Below are positions 9,181-16,881 of a DNA stretch of 64,000 nucleotides, piece after piece. A program made the translations under genes and the position numbers. The notes under the pieces are model-generated. The model ran no database searches. It was not told the origin of the DNA and saw only the letters and a list, made by a program, of their open reading frames with translations. The stretch's first letter is position 1. The number at the start of each line of letters is the position of its first letter. Source of the stretch: SHYR01 sp036013055 (GTDB lineage: Bacteria; Chloroflexota; Dehalococcoidia; UBA2979); assembly GCA_036013055.1 (NCBI GenBank), contig DASCQM010000002.1, positions 124,001 through 188,000 of the forward strand, read 5' to 3'.

Positions 9181-9894
9181 ATGCCACCCACCACCGTCTT
9201 CCTCGATGTCGATGGCGTCATCGTCGACGCCGTCAAACTGCCGCAGGAGTACATCCGCCTGCTCGGCGACGTGCTCGCACCCGCGCTCGGCGGCGAGCCC
9301 GAGGACTGGGGGCGAGCCAACGGCATCGTCTTTCCGCGCGTCTGGGAGCAGCTCAAGGACTCGACCAACGACCAGGACGAACTCGTCAACCGCGTCGCCA
9401 TCGCGAACATCCAGGGCATGGCCGAACACCTCGGCATCGCCCCACCCGACGAAGCCACCTGCCGACGCCTCGACGACGACTTCCACATCTACGTCCGCGG
9501 CAACGGCGACTTCTTCTTCGCCGAGTCCGCCGACGTCATCCGCACCCTCGCCGCCAGCTACGACGTTCACATCTCGTCCGGCAACAGCTCCGACATGATC
9601 GAAGTCATGCTCGAACGTCTCGGCGTCAGCTCCGAGGTCGGCATGAAGTTCGGAGCCGACCTCGTCGATGCCCGCAAAGGCGGCCCCGACTTCTACCCGC
9701 GCGTCTTCGACGCCACGAGCACCGATCCCGCCGCATCCGTCGTCGTCGACGACCAGCCGCACCAACTCGCGCTTGCGGCCGCGCTCGGTGCCGCCACCGT
9801 CCTGATCGAAGCCGAACCCTCAGGCGTCGCCCACCCCGTCGACGCCACGATCAGCACTATCGCGGACCTGCCGGCGGCCATCGCAGCGCTCTAG
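9181..9894 (+). CDS. HAD superfamily hydrolase
   Basis: A 237-residue haloacid-dehalogenase-fold phosphatase. Motif I is FLDVDGVIVD with nucleophile Asp9 and acid/base Asp11; motif II is the serine/threonine stretch DVHISSGNSS; the motif III-IV region is VGMKFGADLVDARKGG and VVVDDQPHQLALAAALGA. The insertion between motifs I and II is helical, as in class I (beta-phosphoglucomutase/phosphoglycolate phosphatase-like) HADs. A phosphoglycolate phosphatase role would fit the downstream glycolate oxidase genes, but that link is only inferred. The ATG has no ribosome site and a leader of only a few bases is expected from the GATACA box. Confidence 0.82.
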   Translation: MPPTTVFLDVDGVIVDAVKLPQEYIRLLGDVLAPALGGEPEDWGRANGIVFPRVWEQLKDSTNDQDELVNRVAIANIQGMAEHLGIAPPDEATCRRLDDDFHIYVRGNGDFFFAESADVIRTLAASYDVHISSGNSSDMIEVMLERLGVSSEVGMKFGADLVDARKGGPDFYPRVFDATSTDPAASVVVDDQPHQLALAAALGAATVLIEAEPSGVAHPVDATISTIADLPAAIAAL

Positions 9895-9933
9895 CCAGCG
9901 ACGCCACGCCCACGTCTGTCCAGCTTCCAGAGA

Positions 9934-10000
9934 CCTCCAGAAAGCGAAGCGCGAGTGCTCAGCCCTCGTACGAACAAAGGGCGGGCGGGTGGGTTCACCT
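9934..10000 (+). repeat. Dispersed hairpin + G-quadruplex element, copy A6
   Basis: The hairpin is partly decayed (GCGAGTG against CCCTCGT). The tail GGGCGGGCGGGTGGG keeps four tracts. The left flank CCTCCAGAAAGCG and right flank through TGATACAACC match copy A5. Confidence 0.82.
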
Positions 10001-10096
10001 CCCCTTGCCCCGCCCAACCGACGCCTGATACAACCCCACCGCACATCACTCACGACGCGCACCAACGCCGATACGCACCAAATCGAGGGGCAGCGA

Positions 10097-10888
10097 GTGG
10101 AACATCACGAATCGTCGTTCAGCGGCCTCAACGACTTCAACATCTACTACCAGTGCTGGCTGCCCGACGACGAACCGCTCGCCGTCCTCCTGATCGCGCA
10201 CGGCTTCGCCGAGCACAGCAGCCGCTACGGCAACCTCGTCGACCACTTCCTGCCGCTCGGCTACGCCATGTACGCGCTCGACCATCGAGGGCACGGGCGA
10301 TCCGATGGCGAACGCGTGCACGTCGATCACTACACCGACTACACAAAGGACCTGAAGACCTTCTTCGACCTCGTCAGCGCGGCACAGCCGGGACGGGACA
10401 TCTTCGTCGTCGGCCACAGCATGGGCGCCTCGATCAGCCTCAGCTACGTCCTCGAGCACCAGCAGGAACTGGCGGGGCTGGCAATCTCCGGAGGTGGAAT
10501 CTCGCCGCCGGGCGCGGCACCGCCACCGCCACGCGCCGCTGGCGCTCCGCTCCCGACCGACTTCCTCAGCCACGACCCGGTCGTGATCGAAGCCTACGTA
10601 AACGACCCGCTCGTCTACCGCGGACCGATCCCCACGGGGCGAGCCTCGGCGATGGCCGGCATGCGCGAAGCACTGCCCGGGCGGGTGCACGAGATCACGC
10701 TGCCAATCCTGATCATGGCCGGCGCAGACGTCCCCGACGGCGAACGCAGCACCGCGCTCTGCGACGTCGTCGGCTCCGACGACAAGACGCTCAGGGTCTA
10801 CGAGGGCATGAAGCACGAGATCTTCAACGAGCAGGACCACTCGCGGGTGATGGCCGACCTCGAACACTGGCTCGCGGCGCACCTCTAG
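10097..10888 (+). CDS. Alpha/beta hydrolase, monoacylglycerol-lipase-like
   Basis: A 263-residue serine hydrolase. The oxyanion region HGFAEHSSRY, the segment LDHRGHGRSDG and the nucleophile elbow VGHSMG (Ser108) are the signature of the lysophospholipase/monoacylglycerol lipase group. Asp in IMAGADVPDG and the His in GMKHEIFNE complete the triad. It would release fatty acid from monoacylglycerol or a similar ester. The GTG at 10097 follows GAGGGG by 6 bases and starts exactly at the homologous N-terminus; a longer reading frame upstream passes through repeat A6 and is not used. A proline-rich loop (PPGAAPPPPRAAGAP) sits in the lid region. Confidence 0.87.
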   Translation: MEHHESSFSGLNDFNIYYQCWLPDDEPLAVLLIAHGFAEHSSRYGNLVDHFLPLGYAMYALDHRGHGRSDGERVHVDHYTDYTKDLKTFFDLVSAAQPGRDIFVVGHSMGASISLSYVLEHQQELAGLAISGGGISPPGAAPPPPRAAGAPLPTDFLSHDPVVIEAYVNDPLVYRGPIPTGRASAMAGMREALPGRVHEITLPILIMAGADVPDGERSTALCDVVGSDDKTLRVYEGMKHEIFNEQDHSRVMADLEHWLAAHL

Positions 10889-10910
10889 TCGGAGACGGTG
10901 CCGGCACGAG

Positions 10911-10938
10911 CCGGGCGGGTCCACCTCCAGATCGCTCC
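10911..10938 (+). repeat. Degenerate tail of the dispersed element
   Basis: CCGGGCGGGTCCACCTCCAG followed by ATCG matches the right part of copy A2. No hairpin or full G-tract set is present. It lies between the lipase-like and citrate synthase genes. Confidence 0.5.
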
Positions 10939-10970
10939 GCGCTCGAACAGCGCCTCGGCGCACCCCGGCA

Positions 10971-10976
10971 TATACT
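10971..10976 (+). promoter_or_regulatory. -10 box TATACT for citrate synthase
   Basis: TATACT, followed by the same TATACTCC context as at 7190, lies 24 bases before the ATG. A GAGGAGG ribosome site lies between. Confidence 0.5.
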
Positions 10977-11000
10977 CCACAACCGACGCGAGGAGGCGAC

Positions 11001-12137
11001 ATGGCCGACGACGAACAGCAGATCCATCGAGGCCTCAACGGCGTCTACTTCGACCGCACCAGCACGACCCACATCGATGGGCGCGAAGGCACGCTCCAGT
11101 ACCGCGGCTACTCGATCCACGACCTCGCCCAGCAATCGACGTTCGAAGAGACCTCCTACCTGCTACTCAACGGCGAACTACCGACCGCTGAACTGCTGCG
11201 CAGCTTCGACTCCGACCTCAGAGGCGCGCGCACCCTCCCCGGCGGCGTGATCGACATCATCCGCGCCACCGCGGACGCGCATCCGATGGACGTGCTACGC
11301 ACCGCCGTCTCCGCGCTCGCCGCATTCGACCCGGAGGTCGGCGACAACTCACCAGAGGCCACACTGCGCAAGGGCAACCGCCTTACCGCGCAGGCGCCGA
11401 CGCTGGTCACCGCGCACCACCACATTCGCAACGGCCGCGACCCGATCGACCCTGACCCGAACCTCGCCCACGCCGCCAACTTCCTCCACATGCTCCACGG
11501 CAAGACCCCGTCCGATGACGCCGCCTCCCTCATGGACACCGACTTCATCCTCCACGCGGACCACGGCTCAAACGCCTCCGCCTTCACCGCGCGCGTCGTC
11601 GCCGGCACGGACGCCAACCTCCATGCCACGGTCACTGCCGCCATCGCCGCACTCAGCGGCCCGGCGCACGGCGGCGCGGCGGAGAACGTCATGCGCATGG
11701 CGCAGGAAATCGGCGAGCCCGAGAACGCAGCGGCCTACGTCAAAGCGCTGCGCAAAGACCGTAAGCCCGTCATGGGCTTCGGCCACCGCGTCTACCGCGC
11801 GGAAGACCCCCGCGCGCGCCACATGCGCGACGGCGTCAAGCGACTATCCGAGGAGATGGGCCAGCCGAAGTGGTACCAGATCCTCGAAGCCACCGTGGAG
11901 GCGATGAGCCCGTACGCGCGGCTCGGCGTCAACGTCAACGTCGACTTCTACGCGGGCGTCGTCTATTACCTGCACGGCATCCCCGAGGACCTCTTCGTCC
12001 CGATCTTCGCCATGGGCCGCATCCCCGGCTGGACCGTCCAGGTGATCGAGCAATTCGAACACAACATCCTGATTCGCCCCCTGCTCAAATACGAAGGCGA
12101 ACTCGACCGCACCTACGTCCCGCTCGACGACAGATAA
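11001..12137 (+). CDS. gltA: Citrate synthase
   Basis: Citrate synthase of 378 residues, condensing acetyl-CoA and oxaloacetate; this is the short bacterial/archaeal form. Motifs: substrate-binding LHADHGSNAS (His188), catalytic His223 in GPAHGGAAENV, and GFGHRVYRAEDPRARH with His262 and the oxaloacetate-binding arginines, then NVNVDFYAG containing the catalytic Asp. The strong GCGAGGAGGC ribosome site fixes the ATG. Short-form enzymes can also act as 2-methylcitrate synthase, which cannot be excluded. It is a single gene a few kilobases downstream of the acyl-CoA synthetase. Confidence 0.93.
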   Translation: MADDEQQIHRGLNGVYFDRTSTTHIDGREGTLQYRGYSIHDLAQQSTFEETSYLLLNGELPTAELLRSFDSDLRGARTLPGGVIDIIRATADAHPMDVLRTAVSALAAFDPEVGDNSPEATLRKGNRLTAQAPTLVTAHHHIRNGRDPIDPDPNLAHAANFLHMLHGKTPSDDAASLMDTDFILHADHGSNASAFTARVVAGTDANLHATVTAAIAALSGPAHGGAAENVMRMAQEIGEPENAAAYVKALRKDRKPVMGFGHRVYRAEDPRARHMRDGVKRLSEEMGQPKWYQILEATVEAMSPYARLGVNVNVDFYAGVVYYLHGIPEDLFVPIFAMGRIPGWTVQVIEQFEHNILIRPLLKYEGELDRTYVPLDDR

Positions 12138-12160
12138 CCCGCCCCCACCTTCGACGAGCA

Positions 12161-12174
12161 GGCGGGTCCACCTC
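12161..12174 (+). repeat. Remnant of the dispersed element tail
   Basis: GGCGGGTCCACCTC, matching only the end of the element, 24 bases after the citrate synthase stop. Confidence 0.35.
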
Positions 12175-12269
12175 TCAACGCCGCGCCATCGCACCCCCCG
12201 ACGCCCCACCACCACCCGACGTGCGCGTGAAGCGCAGCGCGCTCACGCTCAACGGCTTGCCAGCGAGAT

Positions 12270-12275
12270 TACAAT
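12270..12275 (+). promoter_or_regulatory. -10 box TACAAT of an apparently leaderless gene
   Basis: TACAAT ends 6 bases before the ATG at 12282. No ribosome site is present. Confidence 0.55.
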
Positions 12276-12281
12276 CCGCAT

Positions 12282-12524
12282 ATGCGCAGCACCGCATACC
12301 GGCTCGCATTGCTCGTCGTCGTACCTCTAGCCCTGCTCGCATCCGCCTGCGCCGCCCACATCGCCGAGTCTGAAGTCACGCCGACGCCCGACCTCGCCGA
12401 GATCCGCTCCATGCTCCGCATCCAGAAGTGGGCGTGGCTGATCGAATACGGCGAAGGCTGCGTCCTGCTCGGCACCCCTGAATGGGCCGCCGGCCAGGAG
12501 TCGATCGGCAACACGTCCTGCTAG
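12282..12524 (+). CDS. Small putative lipoprotein, unknown function
   Basis: An 80-residue protein with an N-terminal Arg-containing region, a hydrophobic stretch (LALLVVVPLALLASA) and Cys23 in a slightly atypical lipobox (LASAC). The mature part is short and acidic with LIEYGEGCVLLG and a C-terminal cysteine. It is probably exported and lipid-anchored. I do not recognise a family. Translation appears leaderless. The stop codon is only 9 bases before the next ATG, within which the next gene's own -10 (TAGACT) overlaps this stop. Confidence 0.58.
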   Translation: MRSTAYRLALLVVVPLALLASACAAHIAESEVTPTPDLAEIRSMLRIQKWAWLIEYGEGCVLLGTPEWAAGQESIGNTSC

Positions 12525-12527
12525 ACT
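12522..12527 (+). promoter_or_regulatory. -10 box TAGACT of an apparently leaderless gene
   Basis: TAGACT overlaps the stop codon of the small lipoprotein and ends 6 bases before the ATG at 12534. Confidence 0.5.
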
Positions 12528-12533
12528 GCGCCG

Positions 12534-13037
12534 ATGCCAGCCGCGCTCCAGCCCCACACCATCGACGTCCTCACCAACACCCCCGTCACCCTCCGCGTCC
12601 TGCTCGAAGCGCTCCCCGACGACGTCATCACCACCGCCGATGCAGGCGGCTGGTCGCCGAAGGATGTCGTCGCGCACATGATCGCCACCGAGGCATCCGG
12701 GCTCGCGGAACGCGTCACCGCCATCCGCGACAGCGACCACCCCGAGCTCGGATACATCGACGAACAGCAACAGCTCGATGACTCCGGACTGAGAGCGCAG
12801 CCGCTCGCCACGCTCCTCGACAGCTTCGCGAACAGCCGCGCCGACAGCCTCGACCTCATCCTCGCGCTCGCCGACGGCGTCCTCGATCGGGGCGGCCACC
12901 ACCAGCACGTCGGCGACGTCACGGCCGCCGAGCTACTCAACCACAAGGCCTATCACGACGCCCTGCACATCGCTCAGATCGCCGACATGGTCGCGGCGGG
13001 CCTGCACGTCAACAGCGGCCCGATGCAGGCGTTCTAG
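12534..13037 (+). CDS. DinB-like four-helix protein (first of tandem pair)
   Basis: A 167-residue DinB/YfiT-type four-helix protein. The pattern GGWSPKDVVAHMIATEASGL supplies the first metal-ligand histidine, and YHDALHIAQIADM supplies the HxxxH-type pair near the C-terminus. Such proteins bind a divalent metal and include bacillithiol/mycothiol-dependent transferases, but most are uncharacterised. It is followed two bases later by a clear paralogue (13040-13552) sharing WSP-D-V-H, RV-AI and the C-terminal GPMQAF, so the pair arose by tandem duplication. It is apparently leaderless. Confidence 0.8.
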   Translation: MPAALQPHTIDVLTNTPVTLRVLLEALPDDVITTADAGGWSPKDVVAHMIATEASGLAERVTAIRDSDHPELGYIDEQQQLDDSGLRAQPLATLLDSFANSRADSLDLILALADGVLDRGGHHQHVGDVTAAELLNHKAYHDALHIAQIADMVAAGLHVNSGPMQAF

Positions 13038-13039
13038 CC

Positions 13040-13552
13040 ATGGCCGAATCGACCTCCGAGCTGCGCCCCGAGACGATCGACGTGCTCGCGAACGCGCCCG
13101 AGGCGTTCCACTCCATGCTCGGCGGACTGCCCGCCAGCGTGATCGAAGCCCCCGGCGAGGAAGGCTGGTCGCCGCGCGACCTCGTCGGCCACGTGCTCAC
13201 GGTGGAAGCGTCGGGATTCATCGACCGCGTCCGCGCCATCGTCGAACAGGACGGCCCCGCCATCGAGAACATCGACGAGCACGAACTGCTGGCGGCATCA
13301 GGCGTGCGCGAGCGACCGCTCCCCGATATCCTCCGCGAGTTCAACGACCGGCGAGCAGCCAGCGTCGCCTACATCCGCGCGCTCTCGCCCGAGCAACTGG
13401 CGAGGACCGGTGCGCACAGCGTAGTCGGCGAAATCAGCGCGGCCGATATCATCCACCACATCGCATCCCACGACTGCGCCCACATCGCGCACGCCGCCAA
13501 CCTGATCAAAGACGGTCTCAACGCCCACCGCGGACCGATGCAGGCCTTCTAG
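13040..13552 (+). CDS. DinB-like four-helix protein (second of tandem pair)
   Basis: A 170-residue paralogue of the preceding gene. Corresponding landmarks are EGWSPRDLVGHVLTVEASGF with the first ligand histidine, ASHDCAHIAHAANLI with the second and third, and the identical C-terminus GPMQAF. The start ATG is two bases after the upstream stop, so translation is probably coupled. The pair may form a heterodimer or reflect recent gene dosage; the sequences have already diverged widely. The metal and thiol substrate are unknown. Confidence 0.8.
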   Translation: MAESTSELRPETIDVLANAPEAFHSMLGGLPASVIEAPGEEGWSPRDLVGHVLTVEASGFIDRVRAIVEQDGPAIENIDEHELLAASGVRERPLPDILREFNDRRAASVAYIRALSPEQLARTGAHSVVGEISAADIIHHIASHDCAHIAHAANLIKDGLNAHRGPMQAF

Positions 13553-13585
13553 CCTACGTACCCCGGCACGCCCGCCGTCTGACGT

Positions 13586-13613
13586 CCGCTCACCCTGACC
13601 CCGTCGATGGGTG
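13586..13613 (+). repeat. Short palindromic repeat C3
   Basis: CCGCTCACCCTGACCCCGTC followed by GATGGGTG; two substitutions relative to C4. It precedes copy B3 by 50 bases. Confidence 0.65.
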
Positions 13614-13662
13614 CGCGACCATCCCACCTTCGAGCTGTCCTTCAACTCCACCCCTCTCGACA

Positions 13663-13725
13663 TCCAGATCGGGGGCACGGGGGCGGAGCCCCCGAAAGGA
13701 ACGGGCGGGTGGGCGGGTCCACACC
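13663..13725 (+). repeat. Dispersed hairpin + G-quadruplex element, copy B3
   Basis: The stem CGGGGGC-GGA-GCCCCCG is followed by AAAGGAAC and GGGCGGGTGGGCGGG with four tracts, then TCCACACC. Confidence 0.88.
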
Positions 13726-13857
13726 CCTCAGTCCTCAACAGCCCCAGAGCGAAGCGAACGACAACCCCTGCCGGACACCACCTCGCACGAACAACGCGAA
13801 CCCTTCGCGTATCATCACGCCGCGACACAACCCGACGACGACCAAACGGAGCACCCC

Positions 13858-14709
13858 ATGACCACCGTCACCCCCGGCACCGAATTCGTCGAAATGGCCA
13901 ACGGCGTCTACGCGCGCCTGCACGAAGGCCTCACCAACGCCGGCATCATCATCGGCGACGACAGCGTCCTCATCATCGACTCCCTGCGCGTCCCCTCCTT
14001 CGCCCGCGACCTGATCGCCGACATCGCGCATCTCACCGACAAGCCGATCCAGTTCGTCATCGACACCCACTCCCACTGGGACCACGCGTGGGGCAACGAA
14101 GAATTCCCGGACTCCACCATCATCGGCCACGCCAACTGCCGCACCGAAATGCTCGACCTTGAAGCCGTCGACTGGTGGCGCAACCGCGTCGTCACGTCGG
14201 GCGACCCGTGGGCGGAAGAAGCGAAGCTCGTCCGCGTCACCCCGCCGGACATCACCTTTGAAGACAGCATGCAACTGCACTTCGGCGGCCACCGCATCGA
14301 CCTCCGCTACCTCGGCAGGGCGCACACCAGCGGCGACATCTTCATCCACCTGCCAGACGAGAGCCTCGTCTTCACCGGCGACGTGGCGCAGGACGGCGGC
14401 GTCCCCTTCATGGAAGACGGCTACCTCCGCGACTGGGTACACACCGACGACCGCCTCGTCGAACTCGACGCCGACCGCTTCGTCGCAGGGCACGGCCCGA
14501 TCGGCGAGCGCCCGGCGCTCGAAGCCGCCCGCGATTTCATCGCCGAACTCGTCGACACCACCGCGCTCGCCATCAGCGACGGCCAGGACGAGGCGACGAC
14601 GGCAACCAACGTCACCGACCGCCTCAGCGAAAGATTTGGTGGCTGGCGAGGCTTCGACCGCGTCGAAGACAGCGTCGCCTACGCCTACCGCCAGATGACC
14701 GACGCCTGA
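13858..14709 (+). CDS. Metallo-beta-lactamase (MBL) fold hydrolase
   Basis: A 283-residue MBL-fold enzyme. The binuclear metal motif HxHxDH is seen as THSHWDHAWG (His71, His73, Asp75, His76); the next ligands are His in GRAHTSGDIF, Asp in VFTGDVAQD and His in VAGHGP. The segment order matches the quinoprotein-relay/SoxH-like or cyclase-like group rather than glyoxalase II. The substrate is unknown. The ATG has ACGGAG upstream. It is a single gene between copies B3 and B4. Confidence 0.88.
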   Translation: MTTVTPGTEFVEMANGVYARLHEGLTNAGIIIGDDSVLIIDSLRVPSFARDLIADIAHLTDKPIQFVIDTHSHWDHAWGNEEFPDSTIIGHANCRTEMLDLEAVDWWRNRVVTSGDPWAEEAKLVRVTPPDITFEDSMQLHFGGHRIDLRYLGRAHTSGDIFIHLPDESLVFTGDVAQDGGVPFMEDGYLRDWVHTDDRLVELDADRFVAGHGPIGERPALEAARDFIAELVDTTALAISDGQDEATTATNVTDRLSERFGGWRGFDRVEDSVAYAYRQMTDA

Positions 14710-14758
14710 GGGGCACAGCCCCGACCGAGGCGCGCGGCGGCCCATCCTCGACAACCAT

Positions 14759-14786
14759 CCGCTCACCCTGAGCCCGTCGAAGGGTG
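14759..14786 (+). repeat. Short palindromic repeat C4
   Basis: CCGCTCACCCTGAGCCCGTC followed by GAAGGGTG, the most consensus-like copy. CACCCT and AGGGTG can pair. It is followed 35 bases later by copy B4. Confidence 0.72.
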
Positions 14787-14820
14787 CCAGACCGACTCCC
14801 GGCTCCCCATCTTCGCCAAC

Positions 14821-14880
14821 TCCAGATCGGGGGTGCGGGGGTTCGCCCCGCAATGAACGGGTGGGTGGGTGGGCTCCACT
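14821..14880 (+). repeat. Dispersed hairpin + G-quadruplex element, copy B4
   Basis: The stem is TGCGGGG-GTTCG-CCCCGCA, with outer pairs changed together relative to B3/B5. The tail is the ideal GGGTGGGTGGGTGGG, then CTCCAC. It lies between convergent genes. Confidence 0.9.
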
Positions 14881-14920
14881 CCAGAATGCGCCGCCACGCG
14901 ACACCGCTCCGCGCAACCGT

Positions 14921-15430
14921 CTACTCGACCGTGAACTCCGTCCACATCCCCAGCGCGAAGTGGTCCTCGACGGCCCCGTCCTCGACCTCCACGATCAGGC
15001 ATGCCAACAAATAGCGACCCGCCTGCAACCGCGCGCCGATCTCACGCCCGTCCCCGGCGCTGATGCCCTCGATCTCGATCACCTCACGGCCATCCTTCGA
15101 CGTGCCCTCCACCAGCGCGAACTCGTGCACCTCGCCACCGACATTCCGCGCCACGAACCGGATCAGCCCGGCCGACACCGACGGCGTCTCCGTCGACACG
15201 AACCACTCGCCGAGATCCATCTCGACCGTCGCGTCGAACCGCGTCAGCGTGCCCAGCGGGTGCCCGCCACCCGCGACCGGATCGCCGACGGGCATCGGGT
15301 CAGCGACCGCGACGGCCGTCGACAGCGGCGCAGCGTCGTTCGCGTCGTCGCTGCACGCCAGCAGCAGCGCCGCGAGCAGAGCGACGCCGGACAGCACCAC
15401 CCTCGCTCGCCCGAGACTCGTTCGTCGCAT
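14921..15430 (-). CDS. Cupredoxin-like putative lipoprotein
   Basis: A 169-residue protein with a signal peptide ending in lipobox LLLAC (Cys26), so it is probably anchored on the outer face of the membrane. The mature domain has the type-1 copper pattern His102 (GGEVHEFALVEG), Cys144 (RYLLACLIVE), His157 and Met162 (DHFALGM). The Cys-His spacing of 13 is longer than in plastocyanin, so copper binding is plausible but unproven. Proteins of this kind may carry electrons or act in copper homeostasis. The start ATG is chosen for the intact signal peptide; a ribosome site (GCGAGCGGC) is weak. Confidence 0.7.
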   Translation of the reverse strand: MRRTSLGRARVVLSGVALLAALLLACSDDANDAAPLSTAVAVADPMPVGDPVAGGGHPLGTLTRFDATVEMDLGEWFVSTETPSVSAGLIRFVARNVGGEVHEFALVEGTSKDGREVIEIEGISAGDGREIGARLQAGRYLLACLIVEVEDGAVEDHFALGMWTEFTVE

Positions 15431-15551
15431 GCCGCTCGCCTCCCCGACTCCGGCGATCCACCGCCGCCCATGACTATCACAGCATCGACTCCCGAACCAA
15501 TCGACGCCCCACCGACCCGCGAAACGTAACCCGTCCGACGCCAGTTCAAGC

Positions 15552-15612
15552 TCCAGATCGGGGGCGCGGGGGCTCTGCCCCCGAAAGCAGAAGGGAGGGT
15601 GGGCCGGTTCCC
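15552..15612 (+). repeat. Dispersed hairpin + G-rich element, copy B5
   Basis: The stem CGGGGGC-TCT-GCCCCCG is perfect. The tail GGGAGGGTGGGCCGG has its last tract broken. It lies between divergent genes. Confidence 0.85.
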
Positions 15613-15629
15613 ATTCAACCGCCCCGCGC

Positions 15630-15635
15630 TACCAT
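15630..15635 (+). promoter_or_regulatory. -10 box TACCAT of an apparently leaderless gene
   Basis: TACCAT ends 6 bases before the ATG at 15642. It starts 17 bases after the end of repeat B5, so the G-rich tail covers the -35 region. Confidence 0.5.
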
Positions 15636-15641
15636 CGACGT

Positions 15642-16277
15642 ATGCCACTCATCCCCACCTTCCGCGCCGAAGCACAGCAGCGAGGCCTGATCGCCGAGAG
15701 CGACGGGATCGACGCCGCCCGTGCCTTCCAGCTCGTCCGTGACATGCCGTACCGACGCGCCTCGTCGCGCGCGCCCGAGACCACCACCCGGGAGTGGACC
15801 GGCACCTGTTCCGGGAAGCACTACCTGCTCAAGGCGCTGCTCGAAGAGCTCGGCTTCGCCACCACGCTGATCGCCTGCACGCACGAGTTCACGGCCGAAA
15901 ACTCGCCGTGGCTGCCGCCGGAGCTACTCGCCCACCTCGCTGACGGTCCGATGCCGGACGTGCACCAATTCCTCCGCGTCGAGAGCGACCGCGACGCCCC
16001 CGACGGCGCATGGATGACCGTGGACGCCACCTGGCCGCTCGCGGCGCGCGACCTCGGCCTCCCCGCCAACGAGCACTGGGAACTCGGCCGCGACATGACC
16101 GTCGCCGCCGACGTCGACGAGCTCTTCCACACGCCCGACGACATCGAGCCGCAGGAGTTCAAGAACCTGATCATCGAACGCGAAATCGGCGACCAGATGC
16201 AGCGACGTGACCGCTTTATCGAAGCGCTCAGCGACTGGCTCGGCACCGCGATCCCCGATGCCACCGCTGGCGACTGA
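15642..16277 (+). CDS. Transglutaminase-like cysteine protein
   Basis: A 211-residue protein with the three segments of the transglutaminase-like fold: Cys56 at the start of a helix (TGTCSGKHYLLKALLEELG), His108 (PDVHQFLRVE) and Asp128 (WMTVDATWPL). This Cys-His-Asp triad is found in proteases, amidases and protein-crosslinking enzymes. No signal peptide or membrane segment is seen, so it acts in the cytoplasm. Which reaction it performs cannot be inferred. It is apparently leaderless, with no ribosome site. Confidence 0.72.
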   Translation: MPLIPTFRAEAQQRGLIAESDGIDAARAFQLVRDMPYRRASSRAPETTTREWTGTCSGKHYLLKALLEELGFATTLIACTHEFTAENSPWLPPELLAHLADGPMPDVHQFLRVESDRDAPDGAWMTVDATWPLAARDLGLPANEHWELGRDMTVAADVDELFHTPDDIEPQEFKNLIIEREIGDQMQRRDRFIEALSDWLGTAIPDATAGD

Positions 16278-16332
16278 GGCGACACCCCCTCAGCACAGCA
16301 CCGCGCCCGGAGCAACTACCCGACGCACGGAG

Positions 16333-16338
16333 TAGCAT
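16333..16338 (+). promoter_or_regulatory. -10 box TAGCAT of an apparently leaderless gene
   Basis: TAGCAT ends 6 bases before the ATG at 16345; no ribosome site. Confidence 0.5.
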
Positions 16339-16344
16339 CCCCTC

Positions 16345-16653
16345 ATGCGATCGCAGAGCGTCAAACAGCACCTGATCACCGCCGCCCTCTTCGCCGGTGG
16401 CTTCTCCGTCCTCAACATCGTCCTCAGCGACACCAGCGTCCGGTCCGCAGCGACCTCGTTCCCCGTCTTCTTCGCGATCATGTTCCTCACCATGCGCGCC
16501 ACCAACGTCGTCACCGTCGCCCTCGGCAACCGTTTCCGCACGCCCCCGCCCGAGCCGCTCCCGCCGCCCGAACCCACCACCGAGCGCCCCGACCACGCCC
16601 AGCGACGCCGACGCCGCCCCCGTCGACGCGGCCGCCGAAGCCGCCGCAGCTAG
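16345..16653 (+). CDS. Small membrane protein with Arg-rich tail, unknown
   Basis: A 102-residue protein with two membrane segments (about 10-27 and 36-58, the second rich in Phe/Met/Val), then a Pro/Glu linker (PPPEPLPPPEP) and a C-terminus almost entirely Arg/Pro/Ser. The tail is suspicious: one frame over, the same DNA encodes SDADAAPVDAAAEAAAASES, which looks more like natural coding sequence here. A single-base error or frameshift near 16590 may have replaced the true C-terminus. The family is not recognised. It is apparently leaderless. Confidence 0.5.
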   Translation: MRSQSVKQHLITAALFAGGFSVLNIVLSDTSVRSAATSFPVFFAIMFLTMRATNVVTVALGNRFRTPPPEPLPPPEPTTERPDHAQRRRRRPRRRGRRSRRS

Positions 16654-16669
16654 CGAGTCTGCCTCCCCA

Positions 16670-16698
16670 GCCACCGCTCGACGCCGACGCGCAAAGCG
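16670..16698 (+). repeat. Left copy of a 29-bp direct repeat flanking B6
   Basis: GCCACCGCTCGACGCCGACG continuing to GCGCAAAGCG. It matches the copy at 16853 with about four differences. Confidence 0.6.
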
Positions 16699-16753
16699 TC
16701 CGACGAGCCGATCGACTCCCTCCCCTTCATTCCGATCCCGATCCGAGTCGAGA

Positions 16754-16815
16754 TCCAGATCGGGGGCGCGGGGGCAGAGCCCCCGAATACAAAAGGGCGA
16801 GTGGGCGGGTTCCAC
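16754..16815 (+). repeat. Dispersed hairpin + G-rich element, copy B6
   Basis: The stem CGGGGGC-AGA-GCCCCCG is perfect. The tail GGGCGAGTGGGCGGG has its second tract broken by G to A. Confidence 0.85.
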
Positions 16816-16852
16816 ATCACAACGCCCCGCCCTCAAACCCAGCGACGCCCCC

Positions 16853-16881
16853 GCCACCACTCGACGCCGGCGCGCGAAGCG
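16853..16881 (+). repeat. Right copy of a 29-bp direct repeat flanking B6
   Basis: GCCACCACTCGACGCCGGCG continuing to GCGCGAAGCG. Confidence 0.6.

Larger units (their letters stand above)
13553..13857. other. Intergenic region (305 bp) between DinB pair and MBL hydrolase
   Basis: It holds repeat C3 (13586) and copy B3 (13663), then a segment with TATCAT at about 13808 that could be the -10 for the MBL-fold gene. A long reading frame on the opposite strand across it is a repeat- and G+C-driven shadow. Nothing else is seen. Confidence 0.6.

Noticed and set aside
13735..14916. 393-codon leftward frame over the MBL-fold gene
   Set aside because: Antisense shadow; its start lies in repeat B4 and the MBL gene on the other strand has all metal ligands.
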